64,000 nucleotides of DNA from Methylosinus sp. Sm6 (GCF_019802345.1 NZ_JAINDZ010000004.1:144089-208088); one strand, 5' to 3'; positions 44,019 through 52,242 are shown, counted from the first letter of the stretch. The notes: a model not told the origin generated them from the letters alone. A program made the numbers and translations.

Positions 44019-44426
44019 ATGATTCGGCAATATTATGCACAGCGCCGTCAGGGCGGCGACAATCCGAAGGGCGTCGGCGTCATCGCCGTCGGATCCATCT
44101 ACTATCTACAGAACGATCGCTATTGGCGCGATCGATTTCGCGGCACGCCTGTGTGCCGCGATCCCTGGATTGTTCTGGCGTTTTTGAACGGCGTTGTCGC
44201 GGCCTCCCGCCGCAGCGTCGCCACAGGGAAATGGGAAGACGTCTATGTGAGCGGCCGCTCCGATCTCGCCATCGTGCGGTCCCTCCGTGATGGGCGCATC
44301 CGCAAGATCGCCGTCCGCACACTGATCCTTCACGACGATCTCGGCATGTGCAAGCAAGCGACCGAATATCCGTCTCTGCCGTGGGTGTCTGATCGCAATT
44401 TACGGCTTCGACCTATCGCCGCGTAA
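44019..44426 (+). CDS. Hypothetical protein, seven-gene orphan cluster end
   Basis: 135 residues from ATG 44019 with GGAG upstream. Begins IRQYYAQRRQGGDNPKGVGV and includes GTPVCRDPWIVLAFLNGVVA (a hydrophobic segment that could be a membrane or core helix) and a basic RSLRDGRIRKIAVRTLIL. No recognised family. It is the last of the run of small plus-strand genes between 42.4 and 44.4 kb. Confidence 0.6.
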   Translation: MIRQYYAQRRQGGDNPKGVGVIAVGSIYYLQNDRYWRDRFRGTPVCRDPWIVLAFLNGVVAASRRSVATGKWEDVYVSGRSDLAIVRSLRDGRIRKIAVRTLILHDDLGMCKQATEYPSLPWVSDRNLRLRPIAA

Positions 44427-44511
44427 TGTGGATATGCCCGGCGTTTGCGCCAGCAACGAAATCGGACGCAGAGGGCGCCGGAGTGTGTCGAGAATGCACT
44501 CGCTCGCAGCC

Positions 44512-44895
44512 TCACTCTCCGCTTGCGAGCGGCAGATGCTCCCGAGTTCCATCGCTCCGAAAAGTCGAGCGCGGCGCCATCCGCTTATGTTGCGACAGAT
44601 TCATGCCCGCGAGTTGGGATTCCGAAGCTTCGCTTCGCTCACCCGCACTTCTTTCGAATAGTCGCGCCAAGTCGTCGCTCACGCGCGAAGCAGGATGAAT
44701 GAATGGCGCATCGAGCATACGCCCTCGAATTGCGCTCGGACCGTCCAACAGAGCCACGACAATGCCGGCGACAGCGCCTCCCAGCGCACCCGCTCCGATC
44801 GCTATCGAAAGGGCGTCCACAAGGAATCCGACGAGAGAGCTCGAAACCCGACTTGCGTTCGGATGAAGACGTGACGCCGACGATTCCTTATTCAT
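44512..44895 (-). CDS. Small membrane protein
   Basis: 127 residues from ATG 44895 (GGGAG six nt upstream); a longer frame to 45117 has no better start. The N-terminal third contains the hydrophobic, Gly-rich segment VGFLVDALSIAIGAGALGGA and continues AGIVVALLDG, a plausible transmembrane hairpin. The remainder is polar and Ser/Arg-rich. On the minus strand downstream of the amidase/immunity-like pair, and preceded by the shared motif at 44959-44973. Possibly a third component of that unit. Moderate confidence because composition is ambiguous. Confidence 0.45.
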   Translation of the reverse strand: MNKESSASRLHPNASRVSSSLVGFLVDALSIAIGAGALGGAVAGIVVALLDGPSAIRGRMLDAPFIHPASRVSDDLARLFERSAGERSEASESQLAGMNLSQHKRMAPRSTFRSDGTREHLPLASGE

Positions 44896-44958
44896 GAAAG
44901 GCTCCCGAATTGCAGGCGGCCGCTCCAAGATCGTCCGCACTGCAACCGTGCGCTCCAT

Positions 44959-44973
44959 GTGCGCGAATATGAA
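44959..44973 (-). promoter_or_regulatory. Shared upstream motif TTCATATTCGCRCAC
   Basis: On the minus strand it reads TTCATATTCGCGCAC, 64 nt upstream of ATG 44895 and pointing toward that gene. The same 15-mer recurs exactly at 54587-54601. Confidence 0.5.
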
Positions 44974-44975
44974 TT

Positions 44976-45008
44976 GAGGGTCGAATGCTGCGGTTGCACT
45001 CGACCCTC
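44976..45008 (-). terminator. Inverted repeat after immunity-like gene
   Basis: GAGGGTCGA (44976-44984) and TCGACCCTC (45000-45008) are perfect complements with a 15-nt loop, 30 nt downstream of the minus-strand stop at 45038. No T-run. Likely a terminator or mRNA-end structure between the two minus-strand genes. Confidence 0.45.
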
Positions 45009-45037
45009 CCTCGTAGTTCGATAGTCGACGGGCAGCT

Positions 45038-45358
45038 CTATTTGCACACCACATGCCCAGGAGTGTACACGCATTGGTCAATCGGACTCTTGAAAACAAA
45101 AGTTTCGCGCGTTCCATCCTTATATCGGCACACCAGTTTTAGCGGTTGATGCGCCTTCTTGAGATTATGCCATCCTTGCTCCTTCAGAGAGCCGTCGGGC
45201 GTCAGCGATTCCGTGTCCGGCGTGAGTGTCCCCGGCGGGTCCGCCAGTCCCGAAATGATCGTGATCCCCGATAGGTTATTCTTGCAAGGTTCGACGGCGA
45301 AGGCCGCCGTCGGAGCCATCAGCATCAGGATGGCGAGCGCCCTAGTGTGATACGACAT
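45038..45358 (-). CDS. STY0301-like exported small protein, probable immunity protein
   Basis: 106 residues from ATG 45358, selected because it starts directly with a signal peptide (SYHTRALAILMLMAPTAAFA, cleavage after AFA). The mature part contains four Cys (PCKNN, LVCRYKDG, DQCVY, HVVCK) and the C-terminal pattern W...L-x-C-x-Y-x-DGT...C. This resembles STY0301-like periplasmic proteins that accompany BPSL0067-family amidases. It overlaps the amidase-like gene by 17 nt and follows it, the usual effector-immunity arrangement. It should protect the producer's own periplasm. Family assignment is from memory, not a search. Confidence 0.65.
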   Translation of the reverse strand: MSYHTRALAILMLMAPTAAFAVEPCKNNLSGITIISGLADPPGTLTPDTESLTPDGSLKEQGWHNLKKAHQPLKLVCRYKDGTRETFVFKSPIDQCVYTPGHVVCK

Positions 45359-46025
45359 AGAATTTGTCCCCCGTCTCATATTGATTGTTCCCTGTCCAAT
45401 ATATCGTCCGGTAATGGGCTGGCTGATTCAGCCATTGGTCCATTACCTGTATGCCCTGGTCATTTTGACCGAGGTAAATTGCCGTGTGGCTTTGGCCCGT
45501 CGTGTTCGTGTAGGTTCCGTCCTCGCCGAATGTCGCGATCACAGTCCCCGTTGCGATGTCGCTCGCGCCCTGAACCTGTTCTCCTGGAACCCAGGTGGAA
45601 GTCAGCCCGACGTCCGATGTGACCTGCGCCAGCGCGACGCACTGCCCACTTCCGACGCTTTGGCCGTTGTATTGGCTGTAGTCGGTAGCGATCGTGCCCG
45701 CGCCAATACCGCCATCACCATTGTAGCCGCCGCCGCCATTTCCTCCTCCTCCTCCGTTTCCGGGACCTGTATCCGAGCCGCCGGTCGGGTAACTGAAATT
45801 CGGCGCTCCCTTCTCGCGATAGGTCGGGATCACCGTCGCGGGCAATCCGCGTTCGACGACGGGAGTCGGATCGGCGCTTGCCGGCGCCCTCCCCAAGAGC
45901 GGCCATCCAGCGACCGCCGCCAGCGCCGCCACGATCAATCGGCATGAGTCGCCGCGTCGACTGCGCCGACCGCCGTTTCCACCACCGCCGTCGCGCGGAG
46001 GGGACACATTCATTTTTCGCAACAT
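45342..46025 (-). CDS. BPSL0067-like NlpC/P60-fold amidase, exported
   Basis: 227 residues from ATG 46025 with AAAGGAGG five nt upstream. N-terminal signal-like segment (RRSRRGDSCRLIVAALAAVA... ASA) with two Arg pairs, then a Gly/Asn-rich linker (about 82-108). The C-terminal domain starts with SVGSGQCVALAQ (Cys129), TSTWVPGEQVQGASDIATGT, GQSHTAIYLGQ (His180) and GIQVMDQWLN (Asp196), matching the Cys-His-Asp order of BPSL0067-family peptidoglycan amidases known as predicted T6SS effectors. The presence of a signal peptide is unusual for a T6SS effector and suggests delivery to its own periplasm, for example for wall remodelling during conjugation. A probable immunity gene follows. Confidence 0.7.
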   Translation of the reverse strand: MLRKMNVSPPRDGGGGNGGRRSRRGDSCRLIVAALAAVAGWPLLGRAPASADPTPVVERGLPATVIPTYREKGAPNFSYPTGGSDTGPGNGGGGGNGGGGYNGDGGIGAGTIATDYSQYNGQSVGSGQCVALAQVTSDVGLTSTWVPGEQVQGASDIATGTVIATFGEDGTYTNTTGQSHTAIYLGQNDQGIQVMDQWLNQPAHYRTIYWTGNNQYETGDKFYVVSH

Positions 46026-46544
46026 GAGACCTCCTTTTGCAGAAGGCTCTCAACATTGCTCTCCTCGGCGCGAATGTGAAATTCCTGTCAACCGCGAAAT
46101 CATCGTCGGGGATCTTCCGGCCGTGTCGTCGCTTCGCCTTTGGCTAATTCCTGATTGCGACGGGCTTCCGGGAGCGGAGTCCGGCCGCCGCTCATGCCGG
46201 CGCGCCGCAGCGTCGCCCCCGCGAGATGCGAGGAATTTCGAAAAAGGGAAGAATGAAGAATCGAATCGAGCGAGAAGCCGAAAGCCCGATTGCACGTCGG
46301 CGTTCTACAGTCGTCGTCGACTCCTTCGGCTCCAGGCGCCGCAGAATTTTCCCCTGTCCGCGCCGCCCCGCCTCGAACGGCGGGGCGCCCGAGCGCGGAC
46401 ATTCCTCGCGGCGCAAAATTCAGGGTCTCCAGGAGCTCAGCGCTGAAGCTCGACCTCCGGCCTTGCGGCCGGAGGCTCCGGATCGCCTTTCCGGCTGTTC
46501 GTGAACGCCGTGCAACGGGCTGCGGCCCCGCTCGGAGAAATGTA
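46026..46544. other. Intergenic region with hairpins upstream of ssb
   Basis: No gene supported. It holds the shared motif near 46067-46080, an 8-bp hairpin GCCCCGCC-tcgaac-GGCGGGGC (46365-46386) and a 9-bp hairpin CCTCCGGCC-ttgc-GGCCGGAGG (46454-46475). The last lies 70 nt before the ssb ATG and may regulate ssb, but it is not the same element as leaders A-F. Confidence 0.5.
46067..46080 (-). promoter_or_regulatory. Shared upstream motif, variant
   Basis: Minus strand reads TTCACATTCGCGCC, 42 nt upstream of ATG 46025 of the amidase-like gene and oriented toward it. Two bases differ from the consensus. Confidence 0.4.
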
Positions 46545-46967
46545 ATGAGAAACATAGCAGAATTTCAGATCATCGGACGCGTTGGCGTGGTCAAGAAGGT
46601 CGGCTCAACCACGCACGTCACCATCGCGTCGAACTACTCCTACAAGGACGAGGGCGGAGAGTGGCGGGACGACCCGCACTGGAACGAGCTCGTCGTGTTC
46701 TCGACCTCGATCGTTCGACACATCGAAAACCATATCGGCAAAGGCGATCTCGTTCACGCACGCGGTCGCGTCCGCCAGAACAGCTATGAGCGGGACGATG
46801 GCGAGCGCGTGTTCACCGTTGATCTCATCTGCAACGATTTCTCGCGCCTCGCGCAGGCCGCCGACAATCGAGACGCGGAGCACCGCGACGCCGATGCGCG
46901 GGACGGCTCCTTCGGGCGCCGGCAAAGGAGCGCATCTCCTTCCCCGGATGACGCCATTCCCTACTGA
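46545..46967 (+). CDS. ssb: Single-stranded DNA-binding protein
   Basis: 140 residues from ATG 46545 with GGAG upstream; the frame is open further upstream through hairpins. The OB-fold signature is present: FQIIGRVGVVKKVGSTTHVT, WRDDPHWNELVVFSTS, KGDLVHARGRVRQNSY and VFTVDLICNDFSRL. The C-terminus is short and ends DDAIPY, a variant of the acidic DDDIPF tail that recruits partner proteins. Shorter and more divergent than host SSB (about 160-180), as usual for plasmid SSBs that help the transferred strand. A terminator hairpin follows. Confidence 0.93.
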   Translation: MRNIAEFQIIGRVGVVKKVGSTTHVTIASNYSYKDEGGEWRDDPHWNELVVFSTSIVRHIENHIGKGDLVHARGRVRQNSYERDDGERVFTVDLICNDFSRLAQAADNRDAEHRDADARDGSFGRRQRSASPSPDDAIPY

Positions 46968-46980
46968 TCGATCGCCCGAA

Positions 46981-47014
46981 GGGGAGGTTCGACGCCTCCC
47001 CTCGTCCCGATTTT
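46981..47014 (+). terminator. Terminator after ssb
   Basis: GGGGAGG (46981-46987) pairs with CCTCCCC (46995-47001), followed after nine nt by TTTT. Located 13 nt after the ssb stop. The following gene is on the minus strand, so it may act for both. Confidence 0.55.
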
Positions 47015-47038
47015 AGAGCGCCGTAAACCGGGAAAGCT

Positions 47039-47620
47039 TCAGCGATTCGACGACCTCGCTGCGAGCTCGTCGACGCACAACGCAAGTGCTTCCGCGTGCA
47101 AGTCGAACGGCGCCCAGGTCTCGCCGCGCTTCGCGATCTCGATCGCACGCGACGCGCCCGCCGCGCGCTGACACGCTACATGCGCGTCGACCAGCAATCG
47201 CGCAGCGTAGAAGGTATGCGCCGACGCCCGCTCGCTGAGCGGCGTCAGCCAATAGCAACCTTCCGACTGCGCCTCGACCACCAGGCGCTGCGCCTTCACC
47301 GCCGCCAACGACGCGTCATGCGCCTCACGGCACAGCGACACCGCGCGTTCGACGATCGGCTGCAGCAGCAGGTCGAGCTCCGCCTGTCGCTGCGAGCCGG
47401 GCTCCCGACGCACCGTAACCGCGATGAATTCCGTCATTTTTCGATCGGCGGCGTCGCGAACGTCATCAATGTCGTCGTCGAATCCGAACGACTCGATCAC
47501 CAATGAGACTTCTCGCGAATCCGGCGCGATATCGCGCACGAGGTCTATCGAGGGCTTTGCTCGCCGCTCGATCGGAAAGCGCACGACATTCGTCATGCCG
47601 GGCGTCAATTCAATGCGCAT
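47039..47620 (-). CDS. Hypothetical protein
   Basis: 193 residues from ATG 47620 with GAGGAG seven nt upstream (a GTG at 47626 is possible). The N-terminus has beta strands with NVVRFPIERRAKPSIDLVRD, an acidic DDDIDDVRDAADRK, and the C-terminal half is helical with many Ala/Glu (IVERAVSLCREAHDASLAAV, KRGETWAPFDLHAEALALCV). No family known to me. On the minus strand, same direction as the relaxase region. Confidence 0.6.
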   Translation of the reverse strand: MRIELTPGMTNVVRFPIERRAKPSIDLVRDIAPDSREVSLVIESFGFDDDIDDVRDAADRKMTEFIAVTVRREPGSQRQAELDLLLQPIVERAVSLCREAHDASLAAVKAQRLVVEAQSEGCYWLTPLSERASAHTFYAARLLVDAHVACQRAAGASRAIEIAKRGETWAPFDLHAEALALCVDELAARSSNR

Positions 47621-47705
47621 GGCCACTCTCCTCTTGCCGATCGTTTCATCAAATCAGACGCGGCTTCGGGATGCAACTTCAACCTATTGAATATAAGAGG
47701 AAAAG

Positions 47706-47963
47706 TCACGCAGCCGCGACTTTTCTTCCCTTTGTCGCCGCGCTCGCTCTCTCGCGCGTCGTGGACGCGTTCGGATCGAAGCGAAAATGCCGCCCGCCGA
47801 TCGTTCCCTCGAACCACGCGCCATCCAGCGAGCGTCGCAACTCGAATTCCATGATCGTGCCTGGAACCCCCACGATCATCGCTCGCGCGTTCGTTTCCAC
47901 GACCTCGACCTCGAGCGGTTCGCGCGGGCGATCGATATCCGTCAATTTAATGAGGGCGTTCAT
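47706..47963 (-). CDS. Small beta-rich hypothetical protein
   Basis: 85 residues from ATG 47963 with GGAGAG upstream (a GTG at 47969 is possible). Begins NALIKLTDIDRPREPLEVEV, then ARAMIVGVPGTIMEFELRRS, WFEGTIGGRHFRFDP and a basic tail (TRERASAATKGRKVAAA). Looks like a small PilZ- or SH3-sized beta barrel but no motif confirms it. Confidence 0.55.
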   Translation of the reverse strand: MNALIKLTDIDRPREPLEVEVVETNARAMIVGVPGTIMEFELRRSLDGAWFEGTIGGRHFRFDPNASTTRERASAATKGRKVAAA

Positions 47964-48039
47964 CGACACTTCTCTCCAAATGCTTACTATCGCTTCGACA
48001 ATGGCCTGTGCTTAAAGGATGTGCGCAGTTCGCTCGCCG

Positions 48040-49344
48040 TCAACAGCTCACGGCCGTCATTTCTTCGGGGCTCAGTCCGGTCGCGCCGCCGTCGATTTCG
48101 ACGAGTCGGGTTCCGTCGACCAACACCAGCTTCGCCCGCGCCGCGCGCGTCGCCCGCAACATCCATTCCTTCTGCCGCGCGCTCAAGCCTTTGGCGTCAT
48201 TCACGACCAGTACGTCCGTCGACGCCAGTCGATCCTGCTTCTTCTTCCACCGGCCGAGAAGTCCGTGAACACCGACGCTCTTGATGCCCGACTTCTTCTC
48301 AAACGCCTTCGCCGTCTCATATGTCAAGCCCACCCCGCGAAGCCGTAGGCCTGCGCGCTCCCATTGAGAAATCGCCTCCTCCAGCGTCTGGCTCGTCTCC
48401 GTCGCGTCGAGGCCGCCGGAAGCCATAGCAACGGCTCCGCGTTGGCTGGGCGCGCATTGCACTGTCGCGACGAGGCTGCGCGTGCTGAAACTCTCGCCGT
48501 CGGCGAGCCGGACAAGCTCGACCGAACATTCCACGCGCGCCCGCGCCGTCTCGAATTGCTCTTTTCCTGCAGTATTTTTGCTCACAAACGCGATCATCTC
48601 GCGGTGCGAGAACGTCGCGCTCGCATTGGTCAACGCCCTCAGCGCCAGATCGGGCTCACCGAGCAGTCGCTCGCCATTGCGCCAAGCGATTTCATAGTTC
48701 TCCGCCAGGCGCTCGCTTTCGGCGTCGTCGAAAAGTGGTTCGAGCCCTCGGCCGCGCACCGCATCCGCGCCCGCCCGGATCAACCGATCCCGGCCCGCGG
48801 CGAGAAGATATTTGTTCGAGAGTATCGCCCAGCGCTCGCGCCATTGCATGAGGAGCTTCGGCCCATGCCAATCATCCAGCTTTTTCCCGAAACCATCCGA
48901 TCCGATCTCCCGCATCGACAACAGCGCATGAAGATACACGCGGGTATGTCCATCGGCGCCGACGGCGCGATGCAGGTTCACGTCCACCACCCTTCCGCGC
49001 TCGACGAATAGCGGCGTCACGAATTCCCTGCAGAGCCCCACCTCGTCGCCCGCAGGTAGATCGTCGGGCAGCGCCGCCTCGATTTCCAGCGCGAGCTGCG
49101 CATTGCTGCGCGTCTCGACTGCTTCGACTTCGTTCCAGAGGATCTCTCGCTCAGCCCACCGAGCATCTGCGCCGAGAGGCAGCAAGATCTCCGAATGAAT
49201 GAGATCGTTCCCGGCGGAGAAGTCCACCTCGCGAAGTGTCTTCGTGTCCTTCAGCCTCGATCGCGCGCAATACGCCGCCGCCGAAATCACGCTGCGCCCT
49301 TCGGACCGCCGAACCGAGCCGACGTTCAAAAAATGTATCGCCAT
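48040..49344 (-). CDS. MobA/MobL (TraA-type) relaxase with degenerate helicase domain
   Basis: 434 residues from ATG 49344 (GAGGA six nt upstream). The N-terminus shows the MobA/MobL relaxase: AIHFLNVGSVRRSEGRSVIS, AAAYCARS (catalytic Tyr25), and the HUH-like region DVNLHRAVGADGHTRVYLHA (His125, His133, His139), where one of the usual paired His is a Tyr. The second half has the shape of the TraA helicase domain (RARVECSVELVRLADGE, GVGLTYETAKAFEKKSGI, RAKLVLVDGTRLVEIDGG), but Walker A reads ASGGLDATET and Walker B VLVVNDAKG, so ATP binding is lost. Full TraA is over 1,000 residues. It should nick oriT but not unwind, so it may rely on a helicase elsewhere. Confidence 0.85.
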   Translation of the reverse strand: MAIHFLNVGSVRRSEGRSVISAAAYCARSRLKDTKTLREVDFSAGNDLIHSEILLPLGADARWAEREILWNEVEAVETRSNAQLALEIEAALPDDLPAGDEVGLCREFVTPLFVERGRVVDVNLHRAVGADGHTRVYLHALLSMREIGSDGFGKKLDDWHGPKLLMQWRERWAILSNKYLLAAGRDRLIRAGADAVRGRGLEPLFDDAESERLAENYEIAWRNGERLLGEPDLALRALTNASATFSHREMIAFVSKNTAGKEQFETARARVECSVELVRLADGESFSTRSLVATVQCAPSQRGAVAMASGGLDATETSQTLEEAISQWERAGLRLRGVGLTYETAKAFEKKSGIKSVGVHGLLGRWKKKQDRLASTDVLVVNDAKGLSARQKEWMLRATRAARAKLVLVDGTRLVEIDGGATGLSPEEMTAVSC

Positions 49345-49375
49345 TTCAAATCCTCGCCGCGCGTCGCTCCAGCCC

Positions 49376-49636
49376 GTGCCGGAATTCCGACGCGCGGCCG
49401 AGAGGCTCCGCGAAATCGGTGCGAATCTCGAAGCCCAAAAAATCGAAAGCGCTGAGCACCGCCTCGAGCTCAAAATCGAGGGCCTCGATCGGAAAATCAC
49501 CGAGACAAACGCCAACACCCTCAAATGGGTCATCAGCGCAATCGGATTTCAGACCCTCGTCTTGGTCGGAACCATCGTCGGAGCCGTGGCCGCCCTCACG
49601 AGATTCATTCCGGCCGCTCCGATTCTCCACCAATAG
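49376..49636 (+). CDS. Small coiled-coil membrane-anchored protein (start uncertain)
   Basis: A plus-strand frame encodes IESAEHRLELKIEGLDRKI, TETNANTLKWVISAIGFQTL and VLVGTIVGAVAALTRF, a heptad-like helix followed by one transmembrane segment, the arrangement of small DUF1640-like proteins. The frame extends to 49199, overlapping the relaxase start antisense; GTG 49376 is the most plausible start but has no good ribosome site. The transmembrane end suggests a genuine small gene divergent from the relaxase. About 86 residues. Confidence 0.45.
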   Translation: MPEFRRAAERLREIGANLEAQKIESAEHRLELKIEGLDRKITETNANTLKWVISAIGFQTLVLVGTIVGAVAALTRFIPAAPILHQ

Positions 49637-50825
49637 GCGAATTCCGATAAATCGGAACCGCGCTCTACTCGCGCCGCGCGCGGCGCTCACCGAGCCGTCG
49701 CAATCGACGTCTCGGCCGTTCCGGTTACGATCGCTTTCGCGCGAACCGATCCGACGCGCGAACAATCCCTGCATGCCAAAGGCCTGACGACGGCTGTTTC
49801 TCCCCAGCGCGCTCCCGCGCGCGGGACGAGTTTCCGCACATGCGTCCGCATGCGGTTTTCAGAACGAAGATTCGGTTCCCTCACTTTGAAGAGGCGGGCG
49901 TGCGGAGAGGCGGGCGCCCTTCAATCCCGCCGCTCGGGCCGGGCGCCCCTTCGGAAGCGCGTCGGATTTGCGCTCGCCGCGATCTCGCGGCGCCGTGGGC
50001 AGCCAATCTCGCCGTTGTGATCGGCGAGTGGGCGCCACGGCCGGCGGCAGGCGTAGCCCTGCATGGCTCGGCGCGAAGGCGAGCGCTGGCCAAGGGTCTC
50101 TCGCACGGCGGGCGCGACCTCGTCGCTGTCGATGGCGAGCGCGCTGTCGGGGTGGGAGCCTCGTCGCTGTCTCCGAGAAAGCGGGCTCCCGGCAGTGCGC
50201 GCCTCGGTCCGTCCGATGCGCTGATGTGCTGGGGCGCCAGTCTCGTCGAGCGCCGTGGGCGGTCCGGTCGCGGCGCGCGTCATGGGCCGCGGGCGATCGT
50301 CGGGGGCGATCGAGGTCGAGGCCGCGGTATCGACGGTTCGTCGCGCGCGTCGGCAGTCGTCGGCGCGCTCCGGTCGATCGAGGGTTCGGCGGGATGCGTC
50401 TCGCAGTCGCGGCAGTCGGGAGATCACGCTCGGTCTCGAAGATCGCTTGATTTCTCTGGGGGCGTTTCGCTCGGCAGGCCCGATACGTCGGTTTGCCCCC
50501 TCGGTTTTGTTGCGTCCCTAAGCCTGGCCGACCGGCCCCGCAACGGCGGCCCCCGACTTTTTTCCGCCGATGCCGGGGCAGTTCATTTTTTGACCGGCGC
50601 GAGCGCCGGATCTTTTTTCCTCGCCCCGGACATCTTTGCATCGCGAAGCAAAAAAGTCGGCGTCTCGCCGTCCTTCGCTCCGCTACGGCCCGCGCCGCCG
50701 CCCGATGGTCGCCGGACGTGGGTGCAGGCCCGCTCTCATGGCCAGGCTTTCAGGGACCGCACCGAGGGGAACAAACCGGCATCGGGCCGGCGAAACCCGC
50801 GGCCCAGAAAATCAGGATCACGATC
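49637..50825. other. 1.2-kb GC-rich region without a supported gene
   Basis: Long open frames run in several registers here simply because the DNA is very GC-rich and stop-poor; the translations are Arg/Gly/Ser-rich with no motif. The region has dense CGATCG/TCGTCG motifs and GGCAGTC repeats, a hairpin with TTTT near 49834-49859 that could be a terminator, and lies between the relaxase (minus) and the plus-strand gene cluster. It is a place to look for oriT or oriV. No iterons were identified by eye. Confidence 0.4.
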
Positions 50826-51404
50826 ATGACCAAGCGTCCCCAAACGTCCGCTGCGAAACGCAATAAGCCCGCTCGTCCCCCGATCTCCCTCGAGAGCGCG
50901 CGCCTCCTCTGCCCCAACGACGCGATCGCGACAAACGTCGCCGCAGCCTTCGCCCTCTCCGTGCCCGACTTTTCCGGGATCCGCGACGCCCACGACACGC
51001 TGCTCCGCAAGACCTGGACCGCCTTCGACGAAGCGCTCAACGAGACCGCCACCAAAATGCACTTTCAGCGCCTTGTCGGAACCTACGTCGCTTCCGCCCA
51101 GGGAGCCGGACGCTTCTACTCCGAAAAGGTGACGGAGGCCCGAACCCTCACCGCCAAGCTCGCCAACGAAGCCCGCGACGAGGATCGCGACGCACCTGCC
51201 GGCTTCGAGTCCAAGGCCCAGCGCGCTCGCCAGTTCGCCGCCGATCTCGCCATCCAGGCCTACGCCCTCCTCGCCGCCGCCGAGGGAGCCGTCGAGGCCT
51301 ATCTCCAAATCACCGGCGAAGATTGGAAGCCCTACGTCGCCCACAGCGAGACCGAAAGCGTCGAGCGTAAGTCCGCCGCCGCCGAATTGGGAGCCTTCGG
51401 CTGA
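50826..51404 (+). CDS. Hypothetical helical protein
   Basis: 192 residues from ATG 50826 (AGGA about 12 nt upstream). Basic N-terminus (TKRPQTSAAKRNKPARPPIS), then almost wholly helical and Ala/Glu-rich: IATNVAAAFALSVPDFSGIR, DEALNETATKMHFQRLVGTY, ARQFAADLAIQAYALLAAAE. Not recognised; a small coiled-coil protein of a transfer or partition region is plausible. The hairpin 51413-51436 follows directly. Confidence 0.6.
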   Translation: MTKRPQTSAAKRNKPARPPISLESARLLCPNDAIATNVAAAFALSVPDFSGIRDAHDTLLRKTWTAFDEALNETATKMHFQRLVGTYVASAQGAGRFYSEKVTEARTLTAKLANEARDEDRDAPAGFESKAQRARQFAADLAIQAYALLAAAEGAVEAYLQITGEDWKPYVAHSETESVERKSAAAELGAFG

Positions 51405-51412
51405 GCCCGAGC

Positions 51413-51436
51413 GGCGGGGATCGAAAGGTCCCCGCC
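51413..51436 (+). terminator. Hairpin after 50826 gene
   Basis: GGCGGGGA (51413-51420) and TCCCCGCC (51429-51436) are perfect 8-bp complements with an 8-nt loop, nine nt after a stop codon and 32 nt before the next start. No T-run, so attenuator or terminator. Confidence 0.45.
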
Positions 51437-51467
51437 TCCCTATCTCGTGATCTCGATGGAGAACGAC

Positions 51468-51917
51468 ATGTTCGACTTCACCAAGCTCCGCCGCCCGAAC
51501 GCAGCCGAGCAGCGCGAGCAGGAACAGCGCCGCCGCGCCGACGCCATCGCCGCCGACCACACCCGTCGCCTCCTGCGATCCCGCGACGCCCTCCGCGTCA
51601 CCCTCACCGATCACCCCGACGCCCGCTTCACCATCGCCGGCGACCGCGCCATCCATTTCTATGGCGACCAGCCGAACGGCCGCGAGGCCCGCGCCGTCTG
51701 GTATGCCCCCGATCACATGAGCCGCGACGAATTCGACACGATCGTCGCCGGATATGCGATCGGCGCAACGCTCGACCTGCGCGGCTATTGGAAGCCGTTC
51801 AATGGCAATTCGGGAACGAGCTTCACCTTCGTCGCCCAGTTCGTGAAAGCCGCCGATCGCGCCGAGCCCGCAGAGCGCAAATCGCCCGACGCCGAAATCG
51901 CCGCCTTCGACGCTTGA
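51468..51917 (+). CDS. Hypothetical protein
   Basis: 149 residues from ATG 51468, chosen for GGAG at 51458-51461 with a six-nt spacer; earlier starts at 51447 and 51456 are weaker. N-terminus FDFTKLRRPNAAEQREQEQR is a basic helix; the middle DARFTIAGDRAIHFYGD and the C-terminus DLRGYWKPFNGNSGTSFTF suggest a mixed alpha/beta domain. No family recognised. Confidence 0.65.
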   Translation: MFDFTKLRRPNAAEQREQEQRRRADAIAADHTRRLLRSRDALRVTLTDHPDARFTIAGDRAIHFYGDQPNGREARAVWYAPDHMSRDEFDTIVAGYAIGATLDLRGYWKPFNGNSGTSFTFVAQFVKAADRAEPAERKSPDAEIAAFDA

Positions 51918-51987
51918 CGCACGACCTGCAGCAGCCACAAGGCTTCCGCATTTCAGTAACGTATCCACCCGACCAGGAGAGCGACCA

Positions 51988-52206
51988 ATGCAGCTCACCG
52001 CGGAAACCGCAAAAGGCTATGTCGCGCGCCTCATGACGTCATCCGAAAATTGCGTGCACATCGAGATCGACGACGAGGTCGCCTCGCTCGAAGGAGGAGC
52101 CGTCTTGAAAGTGACCGGCCGTGCCTTCTACGGCGACGGGACGTCCTCCGGATTCGACTGGGACGTCTGGCGCCTAGAGGACGGCGAACTCTATGGTGAA
52201 TGGTAG
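51988..52206 (+). CDS. Small hypothetical protein
   Basis: 72 residues from ATG 51988 with AGGAG nine nt upstream. Reads QLTAETAKGYVARLMTSSEN then CVHIEIDDEVASLEGGAVLK and FDWDVWRLEDGELYGEW. A compact beta-rich protein; no family known. Confidence 0.6.
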   Translation: MQLTAETAKGYVARLMTSSENCVHIEIDDEVASLEGGAVLKVTGRAFYGDGTSSGFDWDVWRLEDGELYGEW

Positions 52207-52242
52207 CTCGCCGCTCGCCTCGCCACCACGAAAGTCATCGCT

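Noticed and set aside
49840..50829. 329-codon plus-strand frame
   Set aside because: Arg/Gly/Ser-rich translation of stop-poor DNA without a motif; other frames are open in the same region.
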